Assembly (NCBI RefSeq): GCF_935825525.1
Contig: NZ_CAKXZT010000068.1
Span: 1 to 56,108 of the forward strand
Length of the DNA: 56,108 bases
Reading direction: 5' to 3'
Source: Mesorhizobium escarrei
Lineage (GTDB): Bacteria > Pseudomonadota > Alphaproteobacteria > Rhizobiales > Rhizobiaceae
The notes under the pieces are model-generated. The model was not told the origin of the DNA. It did not search any database and saw only the letters and a program-made list of their open reading frames with translations. Numbering within the stretch: position 1 is the stretch's first letter; each line of letters opens with the position of its first letter. This document shows, in pieces, positions 9,106 to 18,041 of this stretch. A program made the translations under genes and the position numbers.

Positions 9106-9825
9106 TCAGGAGTTCATCACGTCCAGCGTCGTGCGATGGATTCGGTTAAGATGACTCTCCATCGCTTCCACGGCGGCAGCTATATCGCGCCGCTCAAAGC
9201 CGTCAAGGATTTGCACATGATCCTGAAAGCTGAGCGATACGGCTCCTTTCGCCACGAGTACGCGGCGGCGGAATTCGAGGCCGAATGAGTACATTTCGTG
9301 CAGGAATTCGGCGAGGAGAGGGTTTCCGCCGGCCCTATAAATGACGTCATGGAACTCGGCATCGGAAATCTGGAAGCGGACCGGATCGTCGGTCATTTCG
9401 CGCTGCGCGTCGACCAGGCGCTTCAGGCGCTGTATTCCGGCATCATCAATCCGCTCTACGGCGAGGCGAACAGTCGGCAACTCCACGACGCGTCTCGCCT
9501 CATAGACTTCGTGGGCGGACCGACGCGTCCCGGTCTTGCCCGCGCCGTGGTCCGATAGCGGAAAGCCGATGGTGCCGATCACGCGTGTGCGGCTGCCTTG
9601 CGATATCTCGACCATGCCGATCGCTGCAAGCATCTGGAGCGCGCCGCGCACCGATTCCCGGCTCACCTCGAGGGTCGTGGCCAATTCGCGCTCGCTTGGC
9701 AGCTCGTCGCCTTCGCGCAGCAAGCCTGACTGCACCATGGCGGCGATCCGCTGGCTGACTTGCTCGCGGAGCGGGCGCCTCGAAAGCCCGGCTTTGAGGT
9801 CGTTGAGATTAATGGCTGTGTCCAT
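9106..9825 (-). CDS. GntR-family regulator, FadR/FCD type
   Basis: FCD-domain GntR regulator (239 aa). The winged helix-turn-helix is at residues 20-80 (PLREQVSQRI, LPSERELATTLEVSRESVRGAL, MVEISQGSRTRV). The all-helical FCD domain has typical metal/ligand positions in DAEFHDVIYRAGGNPLL and in HVQILDGF...ESHLNRIH. The ATG at 9825 has a good ribosome site (GGGAGGA); an earlier ATG at 9846 lies upstream of that site. It is divergent from the pdxA-like operon. A TTGACA promoter with a 10-bp palindrome over its -10 end lies in the gap, so it most likely represses that operon and responds to a sugar-acid intermediate. Confidence 0.88.
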   Translation of the reverse strand: MDTAINLNDLKAGLSRRPLREQVSQRIAAMVQSGLLREGDELPSERELATTLEVSRESVRGALQMLAAIGMVEISQGSRTRVIGTIGFPLSDHGAGKTGTRRSAHEVYEARRVVELPTVRLAVERIDDAGIQRLKRLVDAQREMTDDPVRFQISDAEFHDVIYRAGGNPLLAEFLHEMYSFGLEFRRRVLVAKGAVSLSFQDHVQILDGFERRDIAAAVEAMESHLNRIHRTTLDVMNS

Positions 9826-9912
9826 AAGGCCAATCCTCCCGCTCATATCGATCGCGGTCCTTTATGTAGCAACAATTCCCGCGCGGGTCTAGTGGTTCGG
9901 TGGCCGGACCAG

Positions 9913-9949
9913 TTGACAAGTTAAAACCGTTCTGTTTGTATGAGCTCAT
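9913..9949 (+). promoter_or_regulatory. Promoter and probable GntR operator of the pdxA-like operon
   Basis: Consensus -35 TTGACA at 9913-9918 is followed after 17 bp by TTGTAT at 9936-9941. The perfect palindrome ATGAGCTCAT (9940-9949) overlaps the end of the -10 element, a placement suited to repression by the divergent FadR-type regulator. The first gene starts 40 bp downstream at 9989. Confidence 0.6.
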
Positions 9950-9988
9950 CAGGACGCGACCGATGTCGTGACAGTGGAGGATCCTGGA

Positions 9989-10993
9989 ATGAAAGCACGT
10001 CTTGCGCTCGTGGTCGGAGATCCGGCCGGCATCGGCCCGGAACTGGTCGCGAAGCTCCTTGGAAATCGGGGCAATCTCGACAAGGCCTCGGTGCTTCTGG
10101 TTGCTGATCGCGGTGAGGTCGAGGAAGGCATGCGGGTCGCCGGCCGGAGATTCGACTATAGCGTCACAGACAAGCAGCCCGATCGCCTGGCCAATGACGG
10201 TGTTGTGCTGTGGAATTTCCGCGGCGAATCAAAGACGCCGTTCGAGCGGGCGAAGGCCACCGCCCATGGCGGCGCCTACAGCCTCGACACCCTTCTCAAA
10301 GCGATCGAACTGACCACCTGCGGCGTCACCGAGGGTGTCCTGTTCGCGCCGCTGAACAAGAGCTCAATGCATCAGGCCGGTCTGAAGCAGGAGGACGAAA
10401 GCCAGTGGTTCGCCGATCTGCTTAAGGTCACCGGACCGCATGGCGAACTGAACGTTTTGGACAATCTATGGACCAGCCGCGTCACCAGCCACGTCGCGCT
10501 CAAGGACGTGGCCGGCCTGATCACAAGGGAGCGTGTGATTGAAGGCATCGCGCTGGCGCATTCGACCTTGGTCAATTCGGGGAAGGTCGCCCCGCGGATC
10601 GCCGTCTGCGGGCTCAATCCGCACAATGGAGATGGTGGCAGCTTCGGGCGCGAGGAGATCGACATCATCGAACCGGCAATCGAAGAGGCGAAGCGGCTGG
10701 GCTATCCGGCCGTCGGGCCTTTCCCGGCCGATACGATTTTCCTTCGCGCGAAGGAGTTCGACGCGATCGTGACCATGTATCACGACCAGGGCCAGATCGC
10801 GATGAAGCTGTTGGGGTTTTCGCGCGGCGTGACGGTCCACGGCGGCTTGCCCATTCCGATCACCACGCCGGCCCATGGCACGGCTTTCGATATCTACGGC
10901 CACGGCGAGGCCAACGTCGGAGCCATGCAGGCGGCTTTCGACATCTGCGTGACCATGTCCGCCGCGCGCCGCCGCGGGCTGGCAGCAGCCTGA
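9989..10993 (+). CDS. PdxA-family 4-phosphate dehydrogenase (PdxA2-like)
   Basis: Member of the 4-hydroxythreonine-4-phosphate dehydrogenase family (334 aa). Signature regions are VVGDPAGIGPELV at the N-terminus, the metal-ligand histidine in TSHVALKDVAG, GLNPHNGDGGSFGREE near residue 210 and YHDQGQIAMKLLGF near residue 265. Family members oxidise and decarboxylate phosphorylated 3- or 4-hydroxy acids using NAD. Outside vitamin B6 synthesis, PdxA2-type proteins act on D-threonate or D-erythronate 4-phosphate. Here it leads an operon with a dehydratase, an AraD1-like protein and a TctCBA importer, so a catabolic role is more likely than pyridoxal synthesis. No dedicated DtnK/DenK kinase accompanies it; the kinase in the window is OtnK. 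Start 9989 is set by GGAGG about ten bases upstream. Confidence 0.82.
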   Translation: MKARLALVVGDPAGIGPELVAKLLGNRGNLDKASVLLVADRGEVEEGMRVAGRRFDYSVTDKQPDRLANDGVVLWNFRGESKTPFERAKATAHGGAYSLDTLLKAIELTTCGVTEGVLFAPLNKSSMHQAGLKQEDESQWFADLLKVTGPHGELNVLDNLWTSRVTSHVALKDVAGLITRERVIEGIALAHSTLVNSGKVAPRIAVCGLNPHNGDGGSFGREEIDIIEPAIEEAKRLGYPAVGPFPADTIFLRAKEFDAIVTMYHDQGQIAMKLLGFSRGVTVHGGLPIPITTPAHGTAFDIYGHGEANVGAMQAAFDICVTMSAARRRGLAAA

Positions 10994-11023
10994 AGTCTTT
11001 CCACACAAGCGTTGAGACCAAAT

Positions 11024-12196
11024 ATGAAGATCAAGAGCGTCCGTACCCGCGTGTTCGAGTGGCAAGGCAAGGTGACGCCTCCCGCGGCAAACTTTTGCAC
11101 AAATGCCGCCGACATACTCTATGAGCGCGGCGACAGCATGGGCAGCTTCCGTTTCCATGGCTGGTTGGTATGCGAGGTCGAGACCGAGGACGGCACGATC
11201 GGCATCGGCAATGCCGCGCTTGCCCCCCGCGTAGTCAAGGCGGCGATCGACCACTATTACGCGCCGATGCTGATCGGGGAAGACCCGTTCGATACCGAGT
11301 ATCTCTGGCAGAAGATGTACCGGAAGACCCATGCCTGGAGCCGCAAGGGCATTGGCATGACGGCGATCAGCGCCGTCGACATCGCGCTGTGGGACCTGAT
11401 GGGCAAGGAAGTCGGCAAACCGATCTTTAAGCTGCTCGGCGGCCGCACCAAAGAGAGAATCCGCTGCTACGCCTCGAAACTCTACGGGCAGCCGATCGAG
11501 GCGCTGCGCGCCGAGGCGCAGAGCTATGTCGACCAGGGGTTCGACGCCGTCAAGATGCGCTTCGGCTGGGGCCCGAAGGACGGGCCGGCCGGCATGCGCA
11601 AGAATCTCGAGCTGGTCGCGGCCGTGCGCGACGTCATCGGTCCGGACCGAGACCTGATGTGCGAATGCTACATGGGCTGGACGTTCGAATATGCCAAGCG
11701 GATGCTGCCCAAGCTCGAAGCCTACGACATACGCTGGCTGGAGGAGCCAGTCATCGCCGACGACATCGAAGGCTACACCGAATTACGAAAGCTCGGCCGC
11801 GTCCCGATTTCCGGCGGGGAGCATGAATTCTCCCTCGCGGGTTTCCAGCAACTGCTCGACCGCCGTGCCCTCGACGTCATTCAGTACGACACCAACCGCG
11901 TCGGCGGCATCTCGGCGGCGCGCAAGATCAACGCGCTCGCCGAAGCCTACCAGATTCCGGTGGTCCCGCATGCGGGCCAGATGCACAACTATCATCTGAC
12001 CATGGCATCGACGGCGTCGCCGATGGCCGAATTCTTCCCGGTTCACGATGTCGAGGTCGGTAACGAACTCTTCTACTACATTTTCAAGGGCGAGCCGCAG
12101 CCCGACAACGGTTTTCTTCAGCTCGACGACAATAGGCCGGGTCTCGGGCTTGAACTGAGCGACGAGCATCTTGGCTCGTTCAACGTGATCGAATAG
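11024..12196 (+). CDS. Enolase-superfamily sugar-acid dehydratase, RhmD-like
   Basis: Mandelate racemase/muconate-lactonizing family protein (390 aa). The capping domain is at residues 1-130, then a beta/alpha barrel. Barrel landmarks are [14 protein letters not shown] (close to the GGKMPTHWGP region of L-rhamnonate dehydratase), ligands in CECYMGW, WLEEPV and SGGEHEF, and the His base in [13 protein letters not shown]. The C-terminal [20 protein letters not shown] recalls the NEP-PVNG block of RhmD. The enzyme should dehydrate an aldonic acid to a 2-keto-3-deoxy acid. L-rhamnonate is only one option. It follows the PdxA-like gene by 30 bp and precedes an AraD1-like gene, which would act on 2-keto-3-deoxy acids. 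Confidence 0.8.
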   Translation: MKIKSVRTRVFEWQGKVTPPAANFCTNAADILYERGDSMGSFRFHGWLVCEVETEDGTIGIGNAALAPRVVKAAIDHYYAPMLIGEDPFDTEYLWQKMYRKTHAWSRKGIGMTAISAVDIALWDLMGKEVGKPIFKLLGGRTKERIRCYASKLYGQPIEALRAEAQSYVDQGFDAVKMRFGWGPKDGPAGMRKNLELVAAVRDVIGPDRDLMCECYMGWTFEYAKRMLPKLEAYDIRWLEEPVIADDIEGYTELRKLGRVPISGGEHEFSLAGFQQLLDRRALDVIQYDTNRVGGISAARKINALAEAYQIPVVPHAGQMHNYHLTMASTASPMAEFFPVHDVEVGNELFYYIFKGEPQPDNGFLQLDDNRPGLGLELSDEHLGSFNVIE

Positions 12197-12211
12197 GCGA
12201 GGCAGGTAGAC

Positions 12212-13231
12212 ATGACCCGGCATTCGATCAGGCTTGTTCAGTTCATCGACGCCAATGGCGAACGTTCGGTCGCGCTTGCTTCAGCCGATGGGGCCGGCCT
12301 CGCGATTGTCGACGGAGCGCGGCGCGTCATCGATCTCGCCGAGGAAGCTGTCTTCGCCGGGCGTTCACTGGCGGAAATGGTTTTGGCGCGAACATCGCCG
12401 CGCTCGATCGACTATGCGGCCGTCATCGCGGAAGGCCGCTTGCTGCCGCCGGTGGATCATCCAGAACCAAGCCGCATGCATATTACGGGCACCGGGCTCA
12501 CGCATCTCGGCAGCGCAGCTACGCGCGACCAAATGCACCAGGAATACGCCGATCACCGCGATGGGAGGCCAAGCGATTCCATGGTGATGTTTCGATGGGG
12601 CCTGGAAGGCGGGCGGCCTGAGAACGGAAAAGTGGGTGTGCAGCCCGAATGGTTCTACAAGGGCAACGGGCATACAATCATCGCACCGGAAGGACCGCTG
12701 CGCTGGCCCGGCTACGCCGAGGACGGTGGCGAGGAGCCCGAGCTGGCGCTCGCCTACTGGATTGGCCCCGACGGGACGCCGTTCCGGATCGGCGCAGCAC
12801 TCGGCAACGAGTTCTCCGATCACGTCATGGAGAAGCGCAACTACCTCTACCTCGCCCACTCCAAGCTCCGGGACAGCAGTTTCGGACCGGAGCTGGTCGT
12901 CGGAGAATTTCCGGGAGACATCCGCGGTACGAGCCGGGTGCGCCGCAGTGGCGAAGTTGTTTGGGAAAAGCCGTTCCTGACCGGCGAGGACAACATGTCT
13001 CACAGCCTCGCCAATCTGGAGCACCACCATTTCAAATATGTCCACAATCGCGTGCCAGGGGACGTCCACATCCATTTCCTAGGTACTGCGACGTTGAGCT
13101 TCGCCGACGGTTTCCGCGCCAAGGACGAAGACATCTTTGAGATCGAGGCACCCGGCTTCGGCCGGCCGTTGCGCAACCGAGTGGAACGCGCAAGAGGCGC
13201 AGAAGGGCCGATCGGCGTGCGTGCGCTCTAA
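12212..13231 (+). CDS. AraD1/GguC-like fumarylacetoacetate hydrolase-fold protein
   Basis: FAH-superfamily protein (339 aa) of the AraD1/GguC type. Recognisable stretches are HITGTGLTHLGSAATRDQMH, PEWFYKGNGHTIIAP, the metal-ligand block GGEEPELALAYWI, GNEFSDHVMEKRNYLYLAHSKLR and GPELVVGEFPGDIRGTS. AraD1-type enzymes dehydrate 2-keto-3-deoxy-L-arabinonate-like acids. Its position directly downstream of the RhmD-like dehydratase fits a two-step dehydration of an aldonic acid. It starts 15 bp after the previous stop behind a GGCAGG-type site, so one transcript is likely. The exact substrate is not evident. Confidence 0.75.
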   Translation: MTRHSIRLVQFIDANGERSVALASADGAGLAIVDGARRVIDLAEEAVFAGRSLAEMVLARTSPRSIDYAAVIAEGRLLPPVDHPEPSRMHITGTGLTHLGSAATRDQMHQEYADHRDGRPSDSMVMFRWGLEGGRPENGKVGVQPEWFYKGNGHTIIAPEGPLRWPGYAEDGGEEPELALAYWIGPDGTPFRIGAALGNEFSDHVMEKRNYLYLAHSKLRDSSFGPELVVGEFPGDIRGTSRVRRSGEVVWEKPFLTGEDNMSHSLANLEHHHFKYVHNRVPGDVHIHFLGTATLSFADGFRAKDEDIFEIEAPGFGRPLRNRVERARGAEGPIGVRAL

Positions 13232-13384
13232 CATTCCCGCGGTCCGTTGAAAACCGGCGAGGTCGCTCCCAGAAAGCAACCATGAGGGTTGTGGGCGCGA
13301 GGCTCGTCGAAGGCAAGCCGATGGTACGGAAGAGGACCGCTCCAGCTTCGCAAAGACGATCACTATAAACCAGGAGGAAATACC

Positions 13385-14380
13385 ATGCTTCACAAGACCA
13401 AGATCATTCTGGCGGCGGCGATAACGCTGCTCTCAACCGCCGCAGCCTACGCCGAGTGGAAGCCGGAAAGGCCAGTCGAATTTGTCGTCGCGTCCGGGGC
13501 CGGTGGCGGGACCGACAATTTCGCCCGCACCATCCAGGCGATCATCACCAAGCACGACCTGATGGACCAGCCAATCGTTGTTCTGAACAAGGGGTCGGGC
13601 AGCGGCGCCGAAGCATTCATCTACGCCAAGGGCAACGCTGGCGATCCGCACAAGCTGATTTTCGCCACGAATAACGTCTATCTGCTGCCGCATGTCGCCA
13701 AGCTCGCCTACACCAGCCAGGATCTGGAGCCGATCGCGGCGCTTGCGCTCGACGAATTCCTGATCTGGGTCAAGGCGGATTCCGAATACAAGGATGCAAA
13801 GAGCTTCATCGATGCGGCCAAAGCGAACCCGGGCCAGGTTCCGTTTGGCGGCAGCCAATCCAAGGACACCGACGAGACGCTGGTCGCGCTGATCGAACAG
13901 GAGACGGGTGCGGACTTCAAATACGTGCCCTTCAACGGCGGCGGCGAGGTAGGCGTGCAGCTCGCGGGCGGCCATGTCGCGGCCAACGTAAACAACCCGA
14001 ACGAGAATCTCGGTCAGTGGCAAGGCGGCGCGATCCGGCCGCTCTGCGTCTTCAGCCCCGAGCGTATGGCCGGAGGCGAACCCGTTCAGGGCGACATGGG
14101 ATGGGATGACATTCCGACCTGCGCGGAAGCAGGCCTGCCGATCGAATCCTACCAGATGCCGCGGACAGTTTGGGCTCCGGCGGGATTGCCGCAGGACGCG
14201 CTCGCCTTCTACTCCGATCTGCTGAAGAAGGTCACCGAGACGCCGGAATGGAAGGAATACGTGGCCAAGACCTCCCAGACCGGTCGCTTCCTCGCCGGCG
14301 CGGAGTTCAAGGATTTCATCGGCAAGAGCGAAGAAAACGCGCTCAAAGTGTTCAAGGCCGAGGGCTGGCTGGTCCAGTAA
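13385..14380 (+). CDS. tctC: Tripartite tricarboxylate transporter substrate-binding protein
   Basis: Periplasmic TctC/Bug-family binding protein (331 aa) with an N-terminal signal peptide (Lys-containing start, hydrophobic core, cleavage after AAAYA). Family motifs are RPVEFVVASGAGGGTDNFAR, the VVLNKGSGSGAEAF block and YVPFNGGGEVGVQLAGGH. It binds a carboxylate and delivers it to TctAB. Start 13385 has a strong AGGAGG site. A perfect hairpin just downstream (14393-14420) may protect its message, fitting the need for excess binding protein. Together with tctB and tctA it forms the importer of the neighbouring sugar-acid operon. Confidence 0.9.
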   Translation: MLHKTKIILAAAITLLSTAAAYAEWKPERPVEFVVASGAGGGTDNFARTIQAIITKHDLMDQPIVVLNKGSGSGAEAFIYAKGNAGDPHKLIFATNNVYLLPHVAKLAYTSQDLEPIAALALDEFLIWVKADSEYKDAKSFIDAAKANPGQVPFGGSQSKDTDETLVALIEQETGADFKYVPFNGGGEVGVQLAGGHVAANVNNPNENLGQWQGGAIRPLCVFSPERMAGGEPVQGDMGWDDIPTCAEAGLPIESYQMPRTVWAPAGLPQDALAFYSDLLKKVTETPEWKEYVAKTSQTGRFLAGAEFKDFIGKSEENALKVFKAEGWLVQ

Positions 14381-14392
14381 GTCCGGCACAAA

Positions 14393-14420
14393 GATCCGGC
14401 ACGGCTCGCCGTGCCGGATC
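14393..14420 (+). promoter_or_regulatory. Intercistronic hairpin between tctC and tctB
   Basis: Perfect inverted repeat with 12-bp arms (GATCCGGCACGG and its complement) and a CTCG loop. It lacks a T run, so it is more likely an mRNA-stabilising or partial attenuating hairpin that raises TctC over TctBA than a full terminator. Confidence 0.65.
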
Positions 14421-14443
14421 ACAACTCGAACGGGAGGCTAGCG

Positions 14444-14926
14444 ATGGTCATCAGACGTTTTCACATGGAGCTTGTCGTTGCGGGTCTGACTTGCCTCGCT
14501 GGCGCCGTGACGGCCCTCGGCTCGCTCGAGCTTGGGGTCGGTTGGGGCGAATCGGGTCCCGAGCCAGGTTACTTTCCCTTCTATATCGGGGTGCTTCTGG
14601 CACTTCTCGGCAGCTACAACGGGGTGTACGCGCTGCTTGCCAAGCGAGGTGACCAGGAACTCTTCGTCGAAAGGCGGCATGCGATCCGCCTCGCGAGATT
14701 TTTTGGACCGATGGCCGCTTTTGTGATTCTCACGATTTTCCTCGGCCTCTATGTCGGCGCCGCGCTCTATCTCTTCTATACCGCCTGGCGCCAAGGCAAT
14801 TACCGGCCGCATTTCGCGGCGCTGCTGGGCGGCGGCTTTGCCGTGGCTCTCTTTGTCGTCTTCGAACTCATGTTCAAGGTGCCGCTGCTCAAAGGGCCGC
14901 TTGAGCCCTTGTTCGGCATCTACTGA
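14444..14926 (+). CDS. tctB: Tripartite tricarboxylate transporter small membrane subunit
   Basis: TctB-type protein (160 aa) with four hydrophobic segments at about residues 9-29, 42-64, 85-107 and 118-142. The GWGESGPEPGYFPFYIGVLLALLGSYN-type segment after helix 1 is the family's hallmark (GP-PGxFP). It is the small inner-membrane subunit that pairs with TctA. A CGGGAGG site precedes the ATG at 14444. It lies 63 bp after tctC and 26 bp before tctA in the same operon. Confidence 0.88.
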   Translation: MVIRRFHMELVVAGLTCLAGAVTALGSLELGVGWGESGPEPGYFPFYIGVLLALLGSYNGVYALLAKRGDQELFVERRHAIRLARFFGPMAAFVILTIFLGLYVGAALYLFYTAWRQGNYRPHFAALLGGGFAVALFVVFELMFKVPLLKGPLEPLFGIY

Positions 14927-14952
14927 GCGATCGACCCAGGGGAGGACTGGTG

Positions 14953-16470
14953 ATGGAAAATTTTGGACTTTTACTCGATGGATTCCAGATTGCGCTCACG
15001 CCGAGCCATATCGCCATCATGGTGGTTGGTGTGCTGCTAGGGCTCGTGGTGGGCGTGCTGCCTGGGCTCGGCGCTCCTAACGGCGTGTCTCTCCTGATCC
15101 CGCTCACATTCAGCATGGAACCGGTCTCCGCGATCATCCTGTTAGCCAGCATGTACTGGGGCGCCCTTTTTGGCGGATCGACGACATCCATCCTCTTCAA
15201 CATCCCGGGCGAGCCGTCCTCGGTGGCGACAACCTTCGACGGCTATCCGATGGCGCGAGACGGACAAGCCACCAGGGCGCTGACGCTCGCCTTCATGTCG
15301 GCCGGTATCGGCGCGCTGGTCGGCGTGATCGTCATCACGCTCCTGTCCTCATGGGCAGCCGAGTTTGCCCTGCGTTTCGGCGCGCCGGAATATTTCGCGG
15401 TCTACTTTCTCGCTTTCTGCGCCTTCATTGGCATGGGAAGTGCCGCGCCCGCCAAAACCGCGGTTTCGCTCCTGCTCGGGTTGGCCCTTTCGTCGGTCGG
15501 CATGGACACGATCACCGGCTCGCTGCGGCTGACCTTCGGCATTAGCGAACTCATCGGCGGTATCAGCTTCCTCGTCGTTGTCATCGGGCTTTTCGGCATT
15601 GGCGAGATCCTGATAACGATCCAGCACGGCCTCAAATTCAGGGGCGTGAGCTCGCGCGTCGACCTGCGGGACGTCTTCCGCACGATCGCCGAACTGCCGC
15701 GCTATTACGCGACGCTGATCCGCTCCTGCCTCGTCGGCACGTGGATGGGCATCACACCGGGCGGCCCCACCGCCGCATCCTTCATGAGCTACGGCATTGC
15801 CCGGCAATGGTCGCGGCGGGGCAAGCCTTTCGGAACAGGACGACCGGAAGGCATCATCGCCCCGGAAACGGCCGACCACTCGGCCGGCACCTGCGCCATG
15901 CTGCCGATGCTCGCGCTCGGCGTGCCGAGTTCGGCCACCGCCGCTGTCATGATGGGCGGGCTCATGATCTGGGGCCTGACGCCGGGGCCGATGTTGTTCA
16001 CCACCAAGCCCGATTTCGTCTGGGGGCTGATCGCCAGCATGTATGTCGCAAACATAGTCGGCGTGATCCTGGTGCTCGCCACCGTGCCGATGTTTGCAGC
16101 GCTGCTACGCATCCCCTTCGCCATCATCGGGCCGATGATCGTCGCCGTCTGCTTCGTCGGCGCCTATACAGTAAGCAGCGCCACCTTCGATCTTTGGCTG
16201 GTTTTGGCGTTTGGCATTGTCGGTTACGTCTTCAATAAGTTGCAATATCCGATCGCGCCACTGGTGCTCGCCATGGTGCTTGGGCACAAAGCGGAGAATG
16301 CCTTCCACCAGTCGATGATCATGTCCGACGGTTCGGTCCTGGTCTTCTGGTCGAATCCGCTGGTCGGCTCCATCATCACGCTGGCGCTTGCGTTGGTCGC
16401 CGTGCCGCAGCTTGTCCGCTTCGCCACGCGCCTGAGGCGGACCGAGGTGGATGAGCCGCTTGTCAAGTAG
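14953..16470 (+). CDS. tctA: Tripartite tricarboxylate transporter large membrane subunit
   Basis: TctA-type permease (505 aa) with around ten to twelve membrane segments. The conserved first repeat GVLPGLGAPNGVSLLIP is at residues 36-55, then GSTTSILFNIPGEPSS with FDGYPMARDGQA. The second repeat is IGPTP-like ITPGGPTAASFMSYG, and a later APETADHSAGTCAMLPMLALG block is present. It forms the Na+ or H+-coupled translocation channel for the ligand delivered by TctC. The ATG at 14953 follows GGAGG by seven bases; a GTG three bases earlier is possible. The full TctCBA set appears intact. Confidence 0.92.
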   Translation: MENFGLLLDGFQIALTPSHIAIMVVGVLLGLVVGVLPGLGAPNGVSLLIPLTFSMEPVSAIILLASMYWGALFGGSTTSILFNIPGEPSSVATTFDGYPMARDGQATRALTLAFMSAGIGALVGVIVITLLSSWAAEFALRFGAPEYFAVYFLAFCAFIGMGSAAPAKTAVSLLLGLALSSVGMDTITGSLRLTFGISELIGGISFLVVVIGLFGIGEILITIQHGLKFRGVSSRVDLRDVFRTIAELPRYYATLIRSCLVGTWMGITPGGPTAASFMSYGIARQWSRRGKPFGTGRPEGIIAPETADHSAGTCAMLPMLALGVPSSATAAVMMGGLMIWGLTPGPMLFTTKPDFVWGLIASMYVANIVGVILVLATVPMFAALLRIPFAIIGPMIVAVCFVGAYTVSSATFDLWLVLAFGIVGYVFNKLQYPIAPLVLAMVLGHKAENAFHQSMIMSDGSVLVFWSNPLVGSIITLALALVAVPQLVRFATRLRRTEVDEPLVK

Positions 16471-16509
16471 CGTCCACATGCTCGGCCTCTTTTCACGGAT
16501 TATGCTGTG

Positions 16510-17913
16510 ATGAACTATCACTCCTACTTTTCCGGCGCGCGGCGCGTCGAAACCGTGATCGTCGGCACCGGGGGTTTCGGCCGGAGCTTTCTCGCCCAAG
16601 GACTGCACGTGCCCTTGATGGGCGTGCGCGTCGCCGTCGACAGGGATGCCGAAACTGCCGCCGCAGCACTGGCGTCCGTCGGCGTTGCGAAAGAATGCAT
16701 CCGCATCTGTTCGACATTCGCGGAGGCGGAGGCAGCCTGGAAGGCTGGCGATTTCATAGCATCCGCCGATCTGTCATGCGTCGTCGGACTGCCGGTGCAC
16801 GTGGTGGTGGAAGCCACCGGACAACCTGAGGCCGGAGCGGAACACGCGCGCATGGCGATCGAGGCCGGGCGCCATGTAGCGCTCGTTTCGAAGGAGGTAG
16901 ACAGTGTCGTCGGCCCGGGCCTCGCCGTCGCGGCCAGGAAGCGCGGCCTGGTGGTGACTCCGGTCGATGGTGACCAGCCGAGCCTTCTCATCGGGCTGGT
17001 GAGCTGGGCGGAAACGCTTGGCCTGGGTATACTCGCGGCCGGGAAAGCCAGCGAATATGATTTTGTCTTTGATCCGGCGAGGGGCACGCTGTCGAGCAAC
17101 GGGCACGCGATCCCACTGCCGGAGTTCGCCGATGTCTTGACATTGGGTGACCGCGATTGCGCGGAGATCGCAAGGCGCCGCTCGAAGATCGCCGCGGCAT
17201 TCACGCAAAGGGCCGTTCCCGACCTGTGCGAGCTCAGCGTTGTGGCCAACGCCGTGGAGCTTGATCCGGACGTTCCGACGCTTCATGCGCCGATCGCGCG
17301 CATCGGCGAAGTGCCCAGCTTCTTCAATCTGACCTCTGAAGGCGGCCTATTTTCGGGTCCGCGCCGCCTTGATGTCTTCCACTGCCTGCGCCGGCCCGAC
17401 GAGGTGAGCTTCGCCGGGGGCGTGTTTGTGGTGGTGCGGTGCGACGACCCGCCGACATGGAAGATGTTGGAAGAGAAGGGGCACGTGCTTGGGCGCGACG
17501 GCTCGACCGCGATGATTTTCTTGCCGCGCCATCTGTTGGGGCTCGAGGCTGCGACGAGTATTCTGGAAGCTGGGATCCACGGTGTGTCAAGTGGCGGCGT
17601 CGAACCGCGGCAACGCGTCGATCTCGTCGCGCGTGCCGATATGCACCTGCCCGCCGGTCACCGTCTGGCGATGGGCGGTCATCATCACGAGATGGTAGGC
17701 GTTTCCTCCGAGATCGTACCGGCAGCACCCTTGGCCGCCGACTCGCCGGCGCCGTTCTATCTAGCGGCCAACCGGCGGCTCGTCCGGCCGGTTGCCGCGG
17801 GACAGCACATCATGATGGCTGACCTCGAGGTGGAGCCTGCATCGGTGTTGCTGTCGCTGCGCAGAGAGCAGGACACTCATTTTTTTGATCCGAAGGGGGA
17901 AGCTGAAGCGTAG
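16510..17913 (+). CDS. SAF-domain oxidoreductase, predicted homoserine dehydrogenase-like (COG4091 type)
   Basis: 467-aa protein with an N-terminal Rossmann fold (VETVIVGTGGFGRSFLAQ) and a homoserine-dehydrogenase-like middle containing VVVEATGQPEAGAEHA and GRHVALVSKEVDSVVGP. The C-terminal SAF-like segment has PFYLAANRRLVRPVAAGQHI. I place it in the COG4091 group by this architecture. The biochemical role of the group is not settled in my knowledge. It follows tctA by 39 bp on the same strand, so it probably oxidises or isomerises an intermediate of the acid imported by TctCBA. A stub of a hydroxyacid dehydrogenase lies immediately downstream, which suggests that the operon was once longer. 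Confidence 0.7.
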   Translation: MNYHSYFSGARRVETVIVGTGGFGRSFLAQGLHVPLMGVRVAVDRDAETAAAALASVGVAKECIRICSTFAEAEAAWKAGDFIASADLSCVVGLPVHVVVEATGQPEAGAEHARMAIEAGRHVALVSKEVDSVVGPGLAVAARKRGLVVTPVDGDQPSLLIGLVSWAETLGLGILAAGKASEYDFVFDPARGTLSSNGHAIPLPEFADVLTLGDRDCAEIARRRSKIAAAFTQRAVPDLCELSVVANAVELDPDVPTLHAPIARIGEVPSFFNLTSEGGLFSGPRRLDVFHCLRRPDEVSFAGGVFVVVRCDDPPTWKMLEEKGHVLGRDGSTAMIFLPRHLLGLEAATSILEAGIHGVSSGGVEPRQRVDLVARADMHLPAGHRLAMGGHHHEMVGVSSEIVPAAPLAADSPAPFYLAANRRLVRPVAAGQHIMMADLEVEPASVLLSLRREQDTHFFDPKGEAEA

Positions 17914-17969
17914 CAGCCACTCGGCCGGCGGCTAAAGGGCAGGGGCGTTCCGCACGGCAATGATGGGGG

Positions 17970-18041
17970 GAGCGAATCGGAATAGCCGGCGTCGGGCTCA
18001 TGGGTCGAGGAATGGCATTCAACCTGCTCAAGGCAAGTCTG
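17970..18041 (+). pseudogene. N-terminal stub of a beta-hydroxyacid dehydrogenase
   Basis: About 22 codons spell a Rossmann start, IGIAGVGLMGRGMAFNLLK, typical of 3-hydroxyisobutyrate/tartronate-semialdehyde dehydrogenases. The frame then runs straight into an IS200 transposase tail. No in-frame ATG precedes the motif before a TGA at 17961, so the start is lost too. It lies 56 bp after the SAF-domain gene, on the same strand, and was probably part of that operon. Confidence 0.6.
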
